The notes: generated from the letters alone by a model not told the origin. Positions 25,006-34,405 are shown, numbered from the stretch's first letter. The stretch is DNA of 64,000 nt from Plesiomonas sp051652165 (GCF_051652165.1 NZ_JBOFTR010000003.1:62001-126000); one strand, 5' to 3'. Numbers and translations are program-made.

Positions 25006-25515
25006 TTACAGCTGATTAAATGGCTCGGCATAGGTAACTTGTGTAATAACCAGATCGTCTGGCTGATTAAAACTGTCAAGTTTGAGCAATTGAAAAGCGT
25101 GCTGATACTCACCCCATGGGCAAGGCAGTTGTGCTACGGTGGTCGGATGAAAACCAAAACGCTGATAATAAGCGGGATCACCAAGCACAACCACTGCTTC
25201 ATAACCAAATTCATTGAGGCTATTAAGCCCCTCTTTTATCAATGCTTGGCCAATACCTTGACGCTGATAAGCGGAATCCACCACCACGGGTGCGAGCGCA
25301 ACCCAATGATAATCATCACCATTAAGCAGTAAGCGGCTAAACGCAATATAACCAATGCATTGCCCGCTCTCATCAACAGCAACCAATGACAGTGTTAGTT
25401 GCCCATTCTCACGCAGCTGATTGACTAAATTAGCTTCTGCTGGGCTAGGAAAGGTACGAGATAACAGCGCCGTAATTTGTGGCGCATCAACGGGTATTTC
25501 AACTCGAATCAGCAT
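25006..25515 (-). CDS. yhbS: GNAT N-acetyltransferase YhbS
   Basis: A 169-residue GNAT protein. The acetyl-CoA loop is YQRQGIGQALIKEGLNSL (about residues 87-104), after the core beta strands HWVALAPVVVD; a conserved VVLGDPAYYQRFGF follows. It matches E. coli YhbS. It overlaps the end of ubiT by 7 bases (25509-25515), so both come from one transcript, as in E. coli where yhbS sits next to yhbT. Its natural substrate is not established. Confidence 0.85.
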   Translation of the reverse strand: MLIRVEIPVDAPQITALLSRTFPSPAEANLVNQLRENGQLTLSLVAVDESGQCIGYIAFSRLLLNGDDYHWVALAPVVVDSAYQRQGIGQALIKEGLNSLNEFGYEAVVVLGDPAYYQRFGFHPTTVAQLPCPWGEYQHAFQLLKLDSFNQPDDLVITQVTYAEPFNQL

Positions 25516-26042
25516 GATGTTATTACCTGTTTCGTTGCATGGCTTTTTGCCAATGCATCTTGAGCCTGCCCGCGCTGAATAAACTGAGCCAGATGTTGCA
25601 GTGCCATTTGCAAAGGGGTTGGCATTTGTGTCATATCCATTGCATCGAGCAGATTTTTCACATACAGCCCCAGTTCGGTATCCCCTTCAATCACTAAGCG
25701 ACGCTGAAAAAATAGGGTGTCGGGGTCTTCACAACGGGCTGCAATTAAGATCAAATCATTGGTTTTACCACGAAAAGTGACATCGGCCTCAGCATGCGGA
25801 GCAACCACCAAGCGATTACCCTGTACACTGATAAACCAGACCAGATTCAGATCTTCAATATCGACTTTTAACCAGCGCGACTGTAAAAACTCCAGTTCGC
25901 CATCTTCCATTGCCTGATTAAACATCCAACCAAGCAGTTGTTCAAGGGCATGCTTTTGCACCCCAAATGGCACCCACTGTAACGGGATTCGTAAAAAACG
26001 GGGCGCATCATTAACTAAGCGTGCAGGTAATTGCGTCAGCAC
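25509..26042 (-). CDS. ubiT: UbiT, SCP2-domain accessory factor of anaerobic ubiquinone synthesis
   Basis: A 177-residue SCP2-fold lipid-binding protein (residues 40-150; LVWFISVQGNRLVVAPHAEA and ADVTFRGKTNDLILIAA), matching YhbT/UbiT. It is required with UbiU and UbiV for O2-independent ubiquinone synthesis, probably as a carrier of prenylated intermediates. In E. coli ubiT is directly divergent from ubiUV. Here a GGDEF-EAL gene lies between them. The family and context are strong; the start ATG at 26042 is consistent with orthologue length. Confidence 0.9.
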   Translation of the reverse strand: MLTQLPARLVNDAPRFLRIPLQWVPFGVQKHALEQLLGWMFNQAMEDGELEFLQSRWLKVDIEDLNLVWFISVQGNRLVVAPHAEADVTFRGKTNDLILIAARCEDPDTLFFQRRLVIEGDTELGLYVKNLLDAMDMTQMPTPLQMALQHLAQFIQRGQAQDALAKSHATKQVITSC

Positions 26043-26395
26043 CTTGACCTCTCTGTGGTTTGTTTCGAGACAGTTAACCTTAACATTTGCATTATCGCCT
26101 CTATGCGTCGCGATTTCCCGATAAAAATATGCTCGTTAAAGTCTATGGCCGATTTTATCGCAGACAAACTCATCGCATAGCGGTCTGTATCAATAAAATT
26201 GAAATTTCGCACTGTGTCACGAATATGACATTTAGAATCTTCCTTATCTGCAAATCACATATTAATTTATTCCACAATGAGCCGTTAACCTACCGACAAT
26301 AAGTAATAAAAACGATAAAAAAATCGGGGTAATCCCTCTTTTTTCAGCGCGTAAAACTTAACATTGCCCATATTTTGGCCATTGGGGATATCTGA
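26043..26395. other. divergent intergenic region ubiT / GGDEF-EAL gene
   Basis: 353 bases with no gene. A short GGGG-TAAT-CCCTC hairpin followed by Ts sits near 26325-26345. No FNR consensus was found for ubiT on this side. Confidence 0.5.
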
Positions 26396-28420
26396 ATGCC
26401 GCTTTCAACGTTAACAGCTCATGTCACTATGCTGACTCAGCACAGTTCATTTATGTTTGCTGTTTTCGATTTACAGCTTCATATTCAAATGGTTAATCAT
26501 CAGTTTTGTACTGTATTAGGGAAAGATACTTCGGAACTGGTCTCACAACCCCTAGCACACGTGCTCTCTCCAGCACTGTTTCAGTATATGACTCCTTATT
26601 TTGTCCGCGCAGGAAAAGGGGAGGCCGTCTATGGTGAGATCATGTCATCAGAAGGGGTATCCCCCTACAGTTACCATTTTTGTATCACCCCTATTATCAA
26701 TACTGAGAGACAACACCAAGGGTATTTGCTGCAAGGCTGTGATATCACTGAGCGCCACCGCTTGCTCGATACCTTGCAAGAGACACAGCGTTACTGCCAC
26801 CATTTAACGGCAATGCTCGATGATGGAGTCTGTATCCTTGAAGAGGGCACGATTATCTCGGCGAACGAGTCAGCGGCTAATATACTTGGCGTAGCTAACG
26901 CAGCGGCGCTACTTTCCCACCCTCTGCACGATTTTTTGCGTGATCCGCACTCTGGCCATATTCCTGACAATTTACATATCACTTTTCAGCAGTGCCAAAC
27001 CGTAGCATTGAATACGGCCCCACGTATTGGCCCACGTAGACGCTTAAGCTTACAAGCTGCCAACATTATGCAGATGGGCAACCCTGCTCAATTGGTTATG
27101 CTGCGCGCCGAAACGCGGCTAAAAGATGAACAACAACAGCGCGATCCGCTTACCGGTTTGCTCAATCGCCACAGTACGTTGCGCCAATTACAAAGTTTAA
27201 TTCGCCACAATACGCCGCTCTCAATGCTCTATCTAGACTTAGATAATTTCAAAAGTATAAATGATTCACTTGGCCATCATATTGGCGATAAAGTGCTGAT
27301 CGAGATTGCCGGGCGTTTACGTAACCATCTGCCAGAGAATGCGATTCTTGGCTATTTTGGTGGCGATGAATTTGGCATTATTTTATCCAATACCACACAA
27401 GAGTCGGCCAAACAGTATGGCAATAGCTTGATCCGTGCCATTCAACACCCTCTTGATCTGCAACAGATTCGTAAGCAGCTCTCATGTTCCATTGGTTGTG
27501 TCAGCTTTCCAACTGATGGCAGTCAAGCGCACCACTTGCTGCAACATGCTGATACCGCTATGTATGATGCTAAAGCACAAGGGCGTAATCGGCTGGCCTG
27601 TTATCAGCCGCAGATGAACCGTGAAGCGCGCTTGCGCTTGTGGCTAGAAGTTGAGTTGCAAAAAGCACTGACTCGTAATGAGCTGGATATCTACTTCCAG
27701 CCGAAAGTGAATACCCGCGATTTTCGCATTATCGGTATGGAAGCACTGGTGCGCTGGAAACACCACAGTGAGGGCTTTATCAGCCCAGCTCGCTTTATCC
27801 CTGTGGCTGAAAAAGGGGGGTTAATTGACTGGCTTGGGCGCGTAGTCATGGAAAAAGTGTTTGCTACTCTGCAACGCTGGCTGATGCAAGGGTTAAACCC
27901 CGGTTTGGTTTCCATTAACTTATCCCCCCGACAGTTTGCCAATCCGGGCTTGTTTAATGAAGTGCTGACACTGCAACAACGTTATCAGATCCCCCCACAG
28001 CGTATTATTCTTGAGATCACTGAAAACGCGGTGATGACCGATCAAGCCCATGCCGCTAAACTGCTCAATGATTTCCAACAACACGGTTTTATTCTTTCCA
28101 TTGATGATTTTGGTACGGGTTACTCTTCACTCGCTTATCTGGCCAATTTTCCGTTTGATGAGCTGAAAATTGATCGCAGTTTTATCCACGATATTTTGCA
28201 TAATCCGAAACAACTGGCGATTGTTGAAAGTATTATTAATCTGGGAAAGTCGCTCAATATGCATGTCATTATGGAAGGGGTTGAAACGCATGAAGAGGCC
28301 ACGCTGATTGCCGGATTAAATTGTGATGGTATTCAAGGCTATCACTTCTTCCAGCCTATGCCAGAGGTGCAAATCGTACAGTTATTGCAGCCTACATTAA
28401 AAATTTGTTCGGTTGGGTAA
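26396..28420 (+). CDS. PAS-GGDEF-EAL cyclic-di-GMP enzyme
   Basis: A 674-residue soluble protein. PAS-like sensory segments occupy about residues 10-125 (FAVFDLQLHIQMVNHQFCTV) and 135-205. The GGDEF domain (about 245-400) has an intact active site YFGGDEFGI and DPLTGLLNR at its start. The EAL domain (about 420-665) retains GMEALVRW, NLSPRQF, LEITENAVM, DDFGTGYSSLAYL and the late glutamate in IMEGVETHEE. Both diguanylate cyclase and phosphodiesterase active sites therefore look complete. No inhibitory RxxD motif was checked with certainty. It sits between ubiT and ubiUV, where enterics normally have only a promoter region. Confidence 0.9.
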   Translation: MPLSTLTAHVTMLTQHSSFMFAVFDLQLHIQMVNHQFCTVLGKDTSELVSQPLAHVLSPALFQYMTPYFVRAGKGEAVYGEIMSSEGVSPYSYHFCITPIINTERQHQGYLLQGCDITERHRLLDTLQETQRYCHHLTAMLDDGVCILEEGTIISANESAANILGVANAAALLSHPLHDFLRDPHSGHIPDNLHITFQQCQTVALNTAPRIGPRRRLSLQAANIMQMGNPAQLVMLRAETRLKDEQQQRDPLTGLLNRHSTLRQLQSLIRHNTPLSMLYLDLDNFKSINDSLGHHIGDKVLIEIAGRLRNHLPENAILGYFGGDEFGIILSNTTQESAKQYGNSLIRAIQHPLDLQQIRKQLSCSIGCVSFPTDGSQAHHLLQHADTAMYDAKAQGRNRLACYQPQMNREARLRLWLEVELQKALTRNELDIYFQPKVNTRDFRIIGMEALVRWKHHSEGFISPARFIPVAEKGGLIDWLGRVVMEKVFATLQRWLMQGLNPGLVSINLSPRQFANPGLFNEVLTLQQRYQIPPQRIILEITENAVMTDQAHAAKLLNDFQQHGFILSIDDFGTGYSSLAYLANFPFDELKIDRSFIHDILHNPKQLAIVESIINLGKSLNMHVIMEGVETHEEATLIAGLNCDGIQGYHFFQPMPEVQIVQLLQPTLKICSVG

Positions 28421-28560
28421 TCATAAAAACAACAAGGCGTTACATCATCTGTCATGCAAAACTCAAGGCTCATATGCATGTGGTCGCTAATCATCGTGGC
28501 GTTATTTATCGGGCCTAGGTTGTCTAACCCTGCATTATTTTGAGTAAATTGTCTCAATTA

Positions 28561-28574
28561 CTGTTAAATATCAA
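28561..28574 (+). promoter_or_regulatory. candidate FNR site upstream of ubiUV
   Basis: CTGTT-N4-ATCAA matches 8 of 10 positions of the FNR consensus TTGAT-N4-ATCAA, 66 bases before the ubiU ATG. E. coli ubiUV are activated by FNR, which makes the position sensible, but one half-site is poor. Confidence 0.4.
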
Positions 28575-28640
28575 TATTGTGTGAGGATAAAGCCCTTAGG
28601 ATCAAGACTTTGTCTTTTTCATCAATAGGACATCGCTCAC

Positions 28641-29654
28641 ATGGAATTGCTTTGCCCCGCGGGTAATCTTCCAGCCCTCAAAGCGGCAGTCGATAATGGC
28701 GCAGATGCTGTGTATATCGGCTTCAAGGACGACACCAACGCCCGCCATTTTGCAGGTCTGAACTTTACTGAAAAAAAACTCGAAGAGGCTGTTGCCTATA
28801 TCCGCCGCCATCAGCGTAAACTGCACGTGGCCATCAACACCTTTGCTCACCCCGACGGGTTTGTCCGCTGGCAGCGCGCGGTCGATACCGCCGCACAACT
28901 GGGGGCCGATACCCTGATTTTGGCTGATATTGCCATGTTAGAATATGCGGCCGAACGCTATCCGCACATTGAGCGGCATGTTTCAGTGCAAGCCTCGGCC
29001 ACTAACAGTGAGGCCATTCGCTTTTACGAGCAAAATTTTGCCGTTTCACGCATTGTTCTGCCGCGCGTACTCTCTATCCATCAAGTTAAACAACTCGCAC
29101 GCAACAGCAGTGTGCCGCTGGAAGTATTCGCCTTTGGCAGCCTGTGCATTATGGCCGAAGGGCGCTGCTATCTCTCTTCATACCTAACTGGTGAATCCCC
29201 CAACACCGTTGGTGCATGCTCACCTGCCCGTTTTGTGCGCTGGCAGCAAACCCCTAAAGGGCTAGAGTGCCGCTTAAATGATGTGCTGATAGACAGCTAC
29301 GCCGACAACGAACATGCCGGCTACCCGACCCTCTGCAAAGGGCGCTACCGCTGTGATAACACCCATCAGGAAAAAAGTGCGCTCTACCATGCGCTAGAAG
29401 AGCCCACTAGCCTCAACACCCTTAGCCTATTGCCTGAGCTGTTTGCTGCCGGTATCGCCTCGGTAAAAATTGAGGGCCGCCAGCGCAGCCCAGCCTATGT
29501 CAGCCAAATCACCAAAGTCTGGCGACAAGCCATTGATACCTATCAGGCCGATCCGCAAAACTTCACCGCCCAACCGCAGTGGATGCAGGCACTTGATGCG
29601 GTATCTGAAGGCCGCCAGACCACCCTCGGTGCGTATCACCGCAAATGGCAATAA
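28641..29654 (+). CDS. ubiU: UbiU, Fe-S subunit of O2-independent ubiquinone hydroxylation
   Basis: A 337-residue U32-peptidase-family protein. All four Fe-S cysteines of E. coli UbiU are at the same numbers: C169, C176, C193 and C232 (SLCIMAEGRCY, GACSPARF, LCKGRYRC). With UbiV it forms the [4Fe-4S] heterodimer that hydroxylates the quinone ring without oxygen, using prephenate as oxygen donor. The C-terminal RQRSPAYVSQITKVWRQAI is a family signature. ubiV starts 14 bases downstream after GGGAG. The GC content is higher than in flanking genes. Confidence 0.95.
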   Translation: MELLCPAGNLPALKAAVDNGADAVYIGFKDDTNARHFAGLNFTEKKLEEAVAYIRRHQRKLHVAINTFAHPDGFVRWQRAVDTAAQLGADTLILADIAMLEYAAERYPHIERHVSVQASATNSEAIRFYEQNFAVSRIVLPRVLSIHQVKQLARNSSVPLEVFAFGSLCIMAEGRCYLSSYLTGESPNTVGACSPARFVRWQQTPKGLECRLNDVLIDSYADNEHAGYPTLCKGRYRCDNTHQEKSALYHALEEPTSLNTLSLLPELFAAGIASVKIEGRQRSPAYVSQITKVWRQAIDTYQADPQNFTAQPQWMQALDAVSEGRQTTLGAYHRKWQ

Positions 29655-29668
29655 AGGGAGCTCCACAT

Positions 29669-30547
29669 ATGAAATATGCATTAGGGCCGGTACTCTACTT
29701 CTGGCCAAAAGCACAAATGGAAGCCTTTTACACTGCCGCCCAACACGCCGATGCCGACATTGTTTACCTCGGTGAAACCGTCTGTAGCAAGCGGCGTGAG
29801 CTGAAGGTGCAAGACTGGTTTGCACTGGCACGAGAGTTAGCCAGCAGCGGCAAACAGGTGGTGCTCTCAACCATGGCACTGCTCGAAGCGCCCTCTGAAA
29901 TAACCCAGATGCGCCGTCTGATAGATAACGGCGAGTTTTTAATCGAGGCCAATGATCTGGCCGGTGTGACCTTGGCAGCCGAAAAAAAACTGCCCTTTGT
30001 CGCCGGCCCAGCATTGAACTGCTACAACGCACATACCCTGAAAATTTTGCACCGCCAAGGCATGAACCGCTGGTGTATGCCGGTTGAGCTTTCACGTGAT
30101 TGGCTGCAAAACCTGCTCGAACAGTGCCGTGATATCGGGCTGCAAGATAAGTTTGAAGTGGAAGTATTCAGTTACGGCTACCTGCCGCTGGCGTACTCCG
30201 CCCGCTGCTTTACCGCACGTGCCGAAGACCTGCCAAAAGATGAGTGCGCCACCTGCTGTATCAAATACCCGAATGGCCGCGTGCTCTACTCACAAGAAGA
30301 GCAAAAAGTCTTTACATTAAACGGGATACAAACCCAGAGCGGTTACTGTTACAACCTTGGCAATGAGCTTAATGCCATGCAAGGGCTGGTGGATATTGTC
30401 CGCCTCTCCCCTCTGGGGTTAGAGACGCTTGATATGCTGCGCCGTTTTCGCGCTAATGAACAAGGGCAACAACCACTGCATCTAGAAGCCGAGCACGACT
30501 GTAACGGCTACTGGAAAAAAGTGGCGGGGTTGGTGTTGAGTGAGTAG
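29669..30547 (+). CDS. ubiV: UbiV, Fe-S subunit of O2-independent ubiquinone hydroxylation
   Basis: A 292-residue U32-family partner of UbiU. Cluster cysteines C39 (YLGETVCSKR), C180 (SARCFTAR), C193 and C197 (DECATCCIKY) match the E. coli positions. The start ATG at 29669 (MKYALGPVLYFWPK) is supported by GGGAG 8-12 bases upstream and by alignment. An earlier in-frame ATG inside the end of ubiU is rejected. A terminator lies about 165 bases downstream. Confidence 0.95.
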   Translation: MKYALGPVLYFWPKAQMEAFYTAAQHADADIVYLGETVCSKRRELKVQDWFALARELASSGKQVVLSTMALLEAPSEITQMRRLIDNGEFLIEANDLAGVTLAAEKKLPFVAGPALNCYNAHTLKILHRQGMNRWCMPVELSRDWLQNLLEQCRDIGLQDKFEVEVFSYGYLPLAYSARCFTARAEDLPKDECATCCIKYPNGRVLYSQEEQKVFTLNGIQTQSGYCYNLGNELNAMQGLVDIVRLSPLGLETLDMLRRFRANEQGQQPLHLEAEHDCNGYWKKVAGLVLSE

Positions 30548-30710
30548 CGTGGGTTAATAGGGTTAATGCGTAACCTAACTAATTGTAAGATAAAACAATA
30601 TGTATAATTGATAGTTGTTATCTCTCTTTACACTCAACATATTATTTTAAAGCAACACGCTTTTTGGAATACCGCGCTAACCACAAAAACTGTGCCCATT
30701 TTAGGGCATA

Positions 30711-30738
30711 AAAAAAGCCCGCATTCGCGGGCTTTTTT
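30711..30738. terminator. bidirectional terminator between ubiV and the invasin remnant
   Basis: AAAAAAGCCCGC / GCGGGCTTTTTT with loop ATTC. It serves ubiV on the plus strand and the decayed invasin gene (ending 30754) on the minus strand. Confidence 0.88.
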
Positions 30739-30753
30739 TATCAGATGTTACCG

Positions 30754-31702
30754 TTATAACGATTTATAACAGTTAACTAAAAGTTTTAGTGCTTCTGGAT
30801 TAGTGCCGATGTTACTCAAGTACAATGTTGTTGTTACGATCAACCAAGTCATAGCGATTACCCGCCAATGAGCGATAGTGAGCCATAGACGCACCATCAA
30901 GCTGTTTATCCCAGCTCTCACCCAAACGACAGTTTTAAAAAGTCACGCCAATATTCAGCACCAACACCAACACGGGTGTGGCCTGCTTCAATTTCATGAT
31001 CTAAAAACAGGTTATAACCCAACATGTCTTTATCTTCAGCATTGAAGTGACGCTGACCTAAACCGGCATTGACAGTGGTTCGATCTTCTTTATGGCGTAA
31101 ACCTAACTGAGTAAATGAGAAAATCTCTGGCGTATCTTTTAAACTGACCAATAAATCAGCTTCAGAGTCCGTCAGATTAAAGTCATCATCAACATTAATG
31201 TTAACGCGCGCAGTACCGTACTGCTTTAACCACTCTTCAACTGACTGGTTCGTTTTTGATAATGCCGCCGAACGCAAGCTGCTTTCCACAGAGCCTGTTG
31301 CTAAAATGGTTGCTGCATCTGCAATCAGTTGTTCTGTATCGCGCTCCATTTTCACAGCAATACTGTGCGCAGGCTTACGTTCACCTAAACGTAAATCAGG
31401 CACTAATAAGCTATCGCCAATTTGCAGTGAGTCTAATGACTTATTTTTATACGCCTCACTGTTAAGTTTTTTAACTCTTCTAGCGTTAAACCAAATTGTT
31501 TGGAAATAGATGTGGCGGTATCACCCAATTGCACTTGATAAACAACCAGTGAATCAGTACGTGATTTTGTTTCAGTAATAGCCGCATATACTGCCGGTGA
31601 TAGGCTTAATGAAATAGACAGCAGTGCTTGCACCGCTATATTTTCCCACGCCATTAAGGTAACCGCACGATTAGGAGTTGTCGTTAACTTCGTTGTTTTC
31701 AT
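30754..31702 (-). pseudogene. decayed intimin/invasin-like inverse autotransporter
   Basis: The N-terminus holds a signal segment and a LysM start (VYQVQLGDTATSISKQFGLT). One A is missing near 31460 (TTAAC where TTAAAC would restore NLNSEAYKNKSLDSLQ), causing a frameshift. The next frame encodes the inverse-autotransporter N-domain and start of the barrel (LRLGERKPAHSIAVKMERDT, LGYNLFLDHEIEAGHTRVGV) down to EYWRDFLKLS. There a deletion joins it out of frame to the end of the barrel (LGESWDKQLDGASMAHYRSL, AGNRYDLVDRNNNIVLE). A further junction leads to a short C-terminal-looking tail in another frame (NIGTNPEALKLLVNCYKSL, stop 30754). The whole passenger region is gone, so no functional adhesin is expected. 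Confidence 0.88.
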
Positions 31703-32256
31703 AATAAGAGTAATGAGAGCCTAGAAAATAGATAATCGCCACAAAATAAACCCGAAAATATAAAAGAATTTATTTAAAAAGGCTTTTAACACCATTATTT
31801 ATCGGAGTTATTCCACATTCCATTTTAAAAAGTCATGAAGAAATAAAGCGTATTTTTATAGGAGTGATGTGTTGCTTGCTTAACTATGAAGTGATTATGT
31901 CAAAACAATTAAAATTGTTACAGGAAATTAATCAAATACTGACTTTCAGTTAATGGATAGGTGTTGCTCTTATTAAATCAAATAATAATTAATTAAAAAT
32001 AAAACACTAAAATCAAAATGTTAAATATAAATATGCATTAAGATAAGCTTATGAAATGGAATGAAATAAATAATATTTCAAATACAATCAAAACAGACTC
32101 AACAGAGCAATTTATTGTCATAAATAAATGACATTACTCCTTTTATTTTCTGACTGTAATAGAGCCATTAATCATTATTTTCATTATGTTTAACAGCACA
32201 TGACTTAGCGTTGTTTACAGCACTCTATAACAACACACTGTTTTTTAGGTATAAAA
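31703..32256. other. AT-rich intergenic stretch upstream of the invasin remnant
   Basis: 554 bases, visibly richer in A+T than the flanks, with no supported gene, RNA or repeat. It probably held the promoter of the adhesin. The low GC suits a horizontally acquired locus. Confidence 0.5.
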
Positions 32257-32290
32257 AAAACCGCCGACAATGTAAATTAACGGCGGTTTT
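32257..32290 (-). terminator. terminator after rraB
   Basis: AAAACCGCCG / CGGCGGTTTT with a 14-base loop. On the minus strand it is followed by eight Ts, 51 bases past the rraB stop. Confidence 0.8.
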
Positions 32291-32341
32291 AGAATGTATT
32301 GATTATTTGTGTAATCTTATTTTTAACGCAAGAAACTCTAA

Positions 32342-32767
32342 TTAATGACGGGTTGGCGTTGTATCCTCAGTCTCTTCATCATCATCATCAAAATCCTCGT
32401 CATCTTCAGCATCAGGATCTTCAAAATAGGTGCCCCAACCATCATAGTTCACACCACATTTCTCAGCCAGTTTCACCAGTTGCTCGACTTGCGCATCAAT
32501 CAACTCTGCTTTTAATGGCACTTCACAGCTCATATCACAGCAAACAAGAATCGAGCCGTCTTCTACTTCTAGCTCTTCAGCATCGCTCACTTCATAGCTC
32601 ATTTTAAATGCTTCAACAGCGGCTTTTTCTAAATCTTCGAACTGCTCGGCAGAGAAATGGTGTTCTATGGTATACAGTGCCTCTGGATCACTCCCATCTT
32701 CCAACAGTTCACTGATAATCAGTCGAGTTTCTTCCTGCTGGGCTTCTAGAAATTCACGGTTTGACAT
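32342..32767 (-). CDS. rraB: RraB, protein inhibitor of RNase E
   Basis: A 141-residue acidic protein matching YjgD/RraB over its length (MSNREFLEAQQEETRLIISE; EKCGVNYDGWGTYFEDPDAE). It ends in a run of Asp/Glu (EDFDDDDEETEDTTPTRH) as in E. coli. RraB binds RNase E and alters degradosome composition and mRNA decay. It is divergent from argF, the same arrangement as yjgD-argI in E. coli. Confidence 0.93.
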   Translation of the reverse strand: MSNREFLEAQQEETRLIISELLEDGSDPEALYTIEHHFSAEQFEDLEKAAVEAFKMSYEVSDAEELEVEDGSILVCCDMSCEVPLKAELIDAQVEQLVKLAEKCGVNYDGWGTYFEDPDAEDDEDFDDDDEETEDTTPTRH

Positions 32768-32866
32768 ATAGCCTCCAGAGAGTTGAATTATTCCTGTGTA
32801 TTGTCACACACTCACACGACACTCACCACCGCTGTTTTATTAATTAACATAAATGCCACACATGGC

Positions 32867-32910
32867 TTGATAATGCATGAAAACTCAAATAAATTGAATA
32901 TAAAATCAAA
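32867..32910 (+). promoter_or_regulatory. argF promoter with two ARG boxes
   Basis: Promoter TTGATA (32867-32872), a 17-base spacer, TAAATT (32890-32895). Two ARG boxes at 32872-32889 and 32893-32910, exactly 3 bases apart, match WNTGAATWWWWATTCANW at about 15 and 17 of 18 positions. They overlap the spacer and -10, so ArgR-arginine should repress argF. Confidence 0.85.
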
Positions 32911-32954
32911 TCAAGCCGCTTGTTAATCATGGATATGCGAACAGGGATGCATTT

Positions 32955-33959
32955 ATGGCTTTTAACTTACGTCACAAAAACCTACTGAAACTCTCTGATT
33001 TTACGCCAAAAGAGATCCACTATCTTCTTGATCTTGCCAGTGAGTTAAAAAAAGCAAAATACGCCGGTTATGAGCAACCGCGCTTACGCGGCAAAAATAT
33101 TGCACTCATTTTTGAGAAAACCTCAACAAGAACCCGTTGTGCATTTGAAGTGGCTGCATTCGATCAAGGTGCACATGTTACCTACTTAGGCCCATCGGGT
33201 TCACAAATGGGTGAAAAAGAGTCAATTGCTGATACAGCTCGTGTACTAGGACGTATGTACGATGGTATTCAGTATCGCGGATTTGCCCAACATACCGTGG
33301 AAACACTCGCCCAATATGCAGGCGTACCGGTTTGGAATGGTTTAACCGACAGTTTTCACCCCACCCAAATTCTTGCTGATTTTCTGACAATGCTCGAACA
33401 CGGGCAAGGCAAATTGCTCACCGAGATGAAATTGGCCTATTTAGGTGATGCCCGCAATAATATGGGTAATTCTCTGCTTGAAGGTGCTGCGTTAATGGGT
33501 CTTGATTTGCGCTTAGTAGCACCGAAAACCTACTGGCCAGAAGAGGCTCTGGTGACACAATGTCAGGCAATTGCAAAACATACCGGTGCCAAGCTGACCT
33601 TAACCGAAGAGATAGCCAAAGGTGTACAAGGAGTAGACTTTGTCTATACCGATGTTTGGGTTTCTATGGGCGAACCTGAAAGCGTCTGGGCAGAGCGAAT
33701 CTCGGCACTCAAACCTTATCAGATTAATATGAATACCCTTAAGCTGACCGGCAACCCACAGGTCAAATTTATGCACTGCTTGCCGGCTTATCATGATACG
33801 CAAACGGCGATTGGAAAGAAAATTAGCGCACAATACGGTATGGCAGGGTTAGAAGTTACTGACGAGGTTTTTGAATCAGTGCACTCCATTGTTTTTGATG
33901 AAGCTGAAAACCGTATGCACACCATTAAAGCGGTGATGGTTGCAACACTTGGTACGTGA
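32955..33959 (+). CDS. argF: ornithine carbamoyltransferase
   Basis: A 334-residue enzyme joining ornithine and carbamoyl phosphate to citrulline in arginine synthesis. Carbamoyl-phosphate motif STRTR at residues 57-61, HPTQ (DSFHPTQILADF), and the ornithine-loop HCLP (FMHCLPAYHD). Length and sequence match E. coli ArgI/ArgF throughout. It is monocistronic, under the ARG boxes at 32872-32910 and divergent from rraB. E. coli argI has the same position, so argI would be an equally good name. Confidence 0.96.
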   Translation: MAFNLRHKNLLKLSDFTPKEIHYLLDLASELKKAKYAGYEQPRLRGKNIALIFEKTSTRTRCAFEVAAFDQGAHVTYLGPSGSQMGEKESIADTARVLGRMYDGIQYRGFAQHTVETLAQYAGVPVWNGLTDSFHPTQILADFLTMLEHGQGKLLTEMKLAYLGDARNNMGNSLLEGAALMGLDLRLVAPKTYWPEEALVTQCQAIAKHTGAKLTLTEEIAKGVQGVDFVYTDVWVSMGEPESVWAERISALKPYQINMNTLKLTGNPQVKFMHCLPAYHDTQTAIGKKISAQYGMAGLEVTDEVFESVHSIVFDEAENRMHTIKAVMVATLGT

Positions 33960-34114
33960 AAAGCGCCTTACAACATCATCGTGTCATCCTATATATAAGG
34001 TATTTCGTAAAAAATAAATTTCATTTTTCATCTTACGTATAACAATAAATATTGTTAAAAATGAGACAGTACGCAAACGATCAACCGCTTGATATGTATA
34101 CCCCTGCACACATC

Positions 34115-34142
34115 TTGCAGGTAAAAGTAAATAACGTATAAT
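34115..34142 (+). promoter_or_regulatory. pyrBI promoter
   Basis: TTGCAG (34115-34120), a 16-base spacer and consensus TATAAT (34137-34142), about 46 bases before the leader peptide start. Confidence 0.75.
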
Positions 34143-34187
34143 TCGCGCAATTCATTTTATACTGCATATGACAGGACATCGCCACCC

Positions 34188-34286
34188 ATGCAACGATTTT
34201 GCGTAACACAGTACCAAAGCACCACAACTATCGTGGCAACCGATGTCTATCCGATCATATACGTGGTAAAAAAAGCCCCTTTATGA
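34188..34286 (+). CDS. pyrL: PyrL-like leader peptide of the pyrBI attenuator
   Basis: A 32-residue frame starting MQRFCVTQYQS and ending VVKKAPL, with AGGA 11 bases upstream. Its stop TGA (34284-34286) lies inside the terminator hairpin, so a ribosome closely following RNA polymerase would block the hairpin. This is the logic of E. coli pyrBI attenuation, where low UTP makes polymerase pause and coupling prevents termination. The peptide sequence itself is not conserved with E. coli PyrL; the architecture is the evidence. Confidence 0.8.
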   Translation: MQRFCVTQYQSTTTIVATDVYPIIYVVKKAPL

Positions 34287-34299
34287 AGGGGCTTTTTTT
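34268..34299 (+). terminator. pyrBI attenuator
   Basis: AAGCCCCTT / AAGGGGCTT with a 4-base loop and seven Ts, 106 bases before pyrB. It contains the leader-peptide stop codon. Confidence 0.88.
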
Positions 34300-34405
34300 C
34301 GTCAACATCTTGTACTACTTGAGCAAAAAGCGAGCACCACGCAATACTGTGCAAACTTGCAGCATATCACCCTATTCACCTCGACCGGATGCAGAGGATC
34401 GTACC

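Noticed and set aside
29427..30095. A 222-codon frame opposite ubiU/ubiV
   Set aside because: It crosses two conserved genes antisense and has Arg/Cys-rich shadow composition.
30918..31403. Two separate small genes in the invasin region
   Set aside because: They are consecutive pieces of one intimin/invasin frame broken by a one-base deletion.
32051..32131. A 26-codon frame in the AT-rich region upstream of the invasin remnant
   Set aside because: No convincing ribosome site and no similarity; expected by chance in AT-rich DNA.
34199..34405. 69 in-frame codons before pyrB
   Set aside because: They lie across the attenuator; the family start and ribosome site are at 34406.
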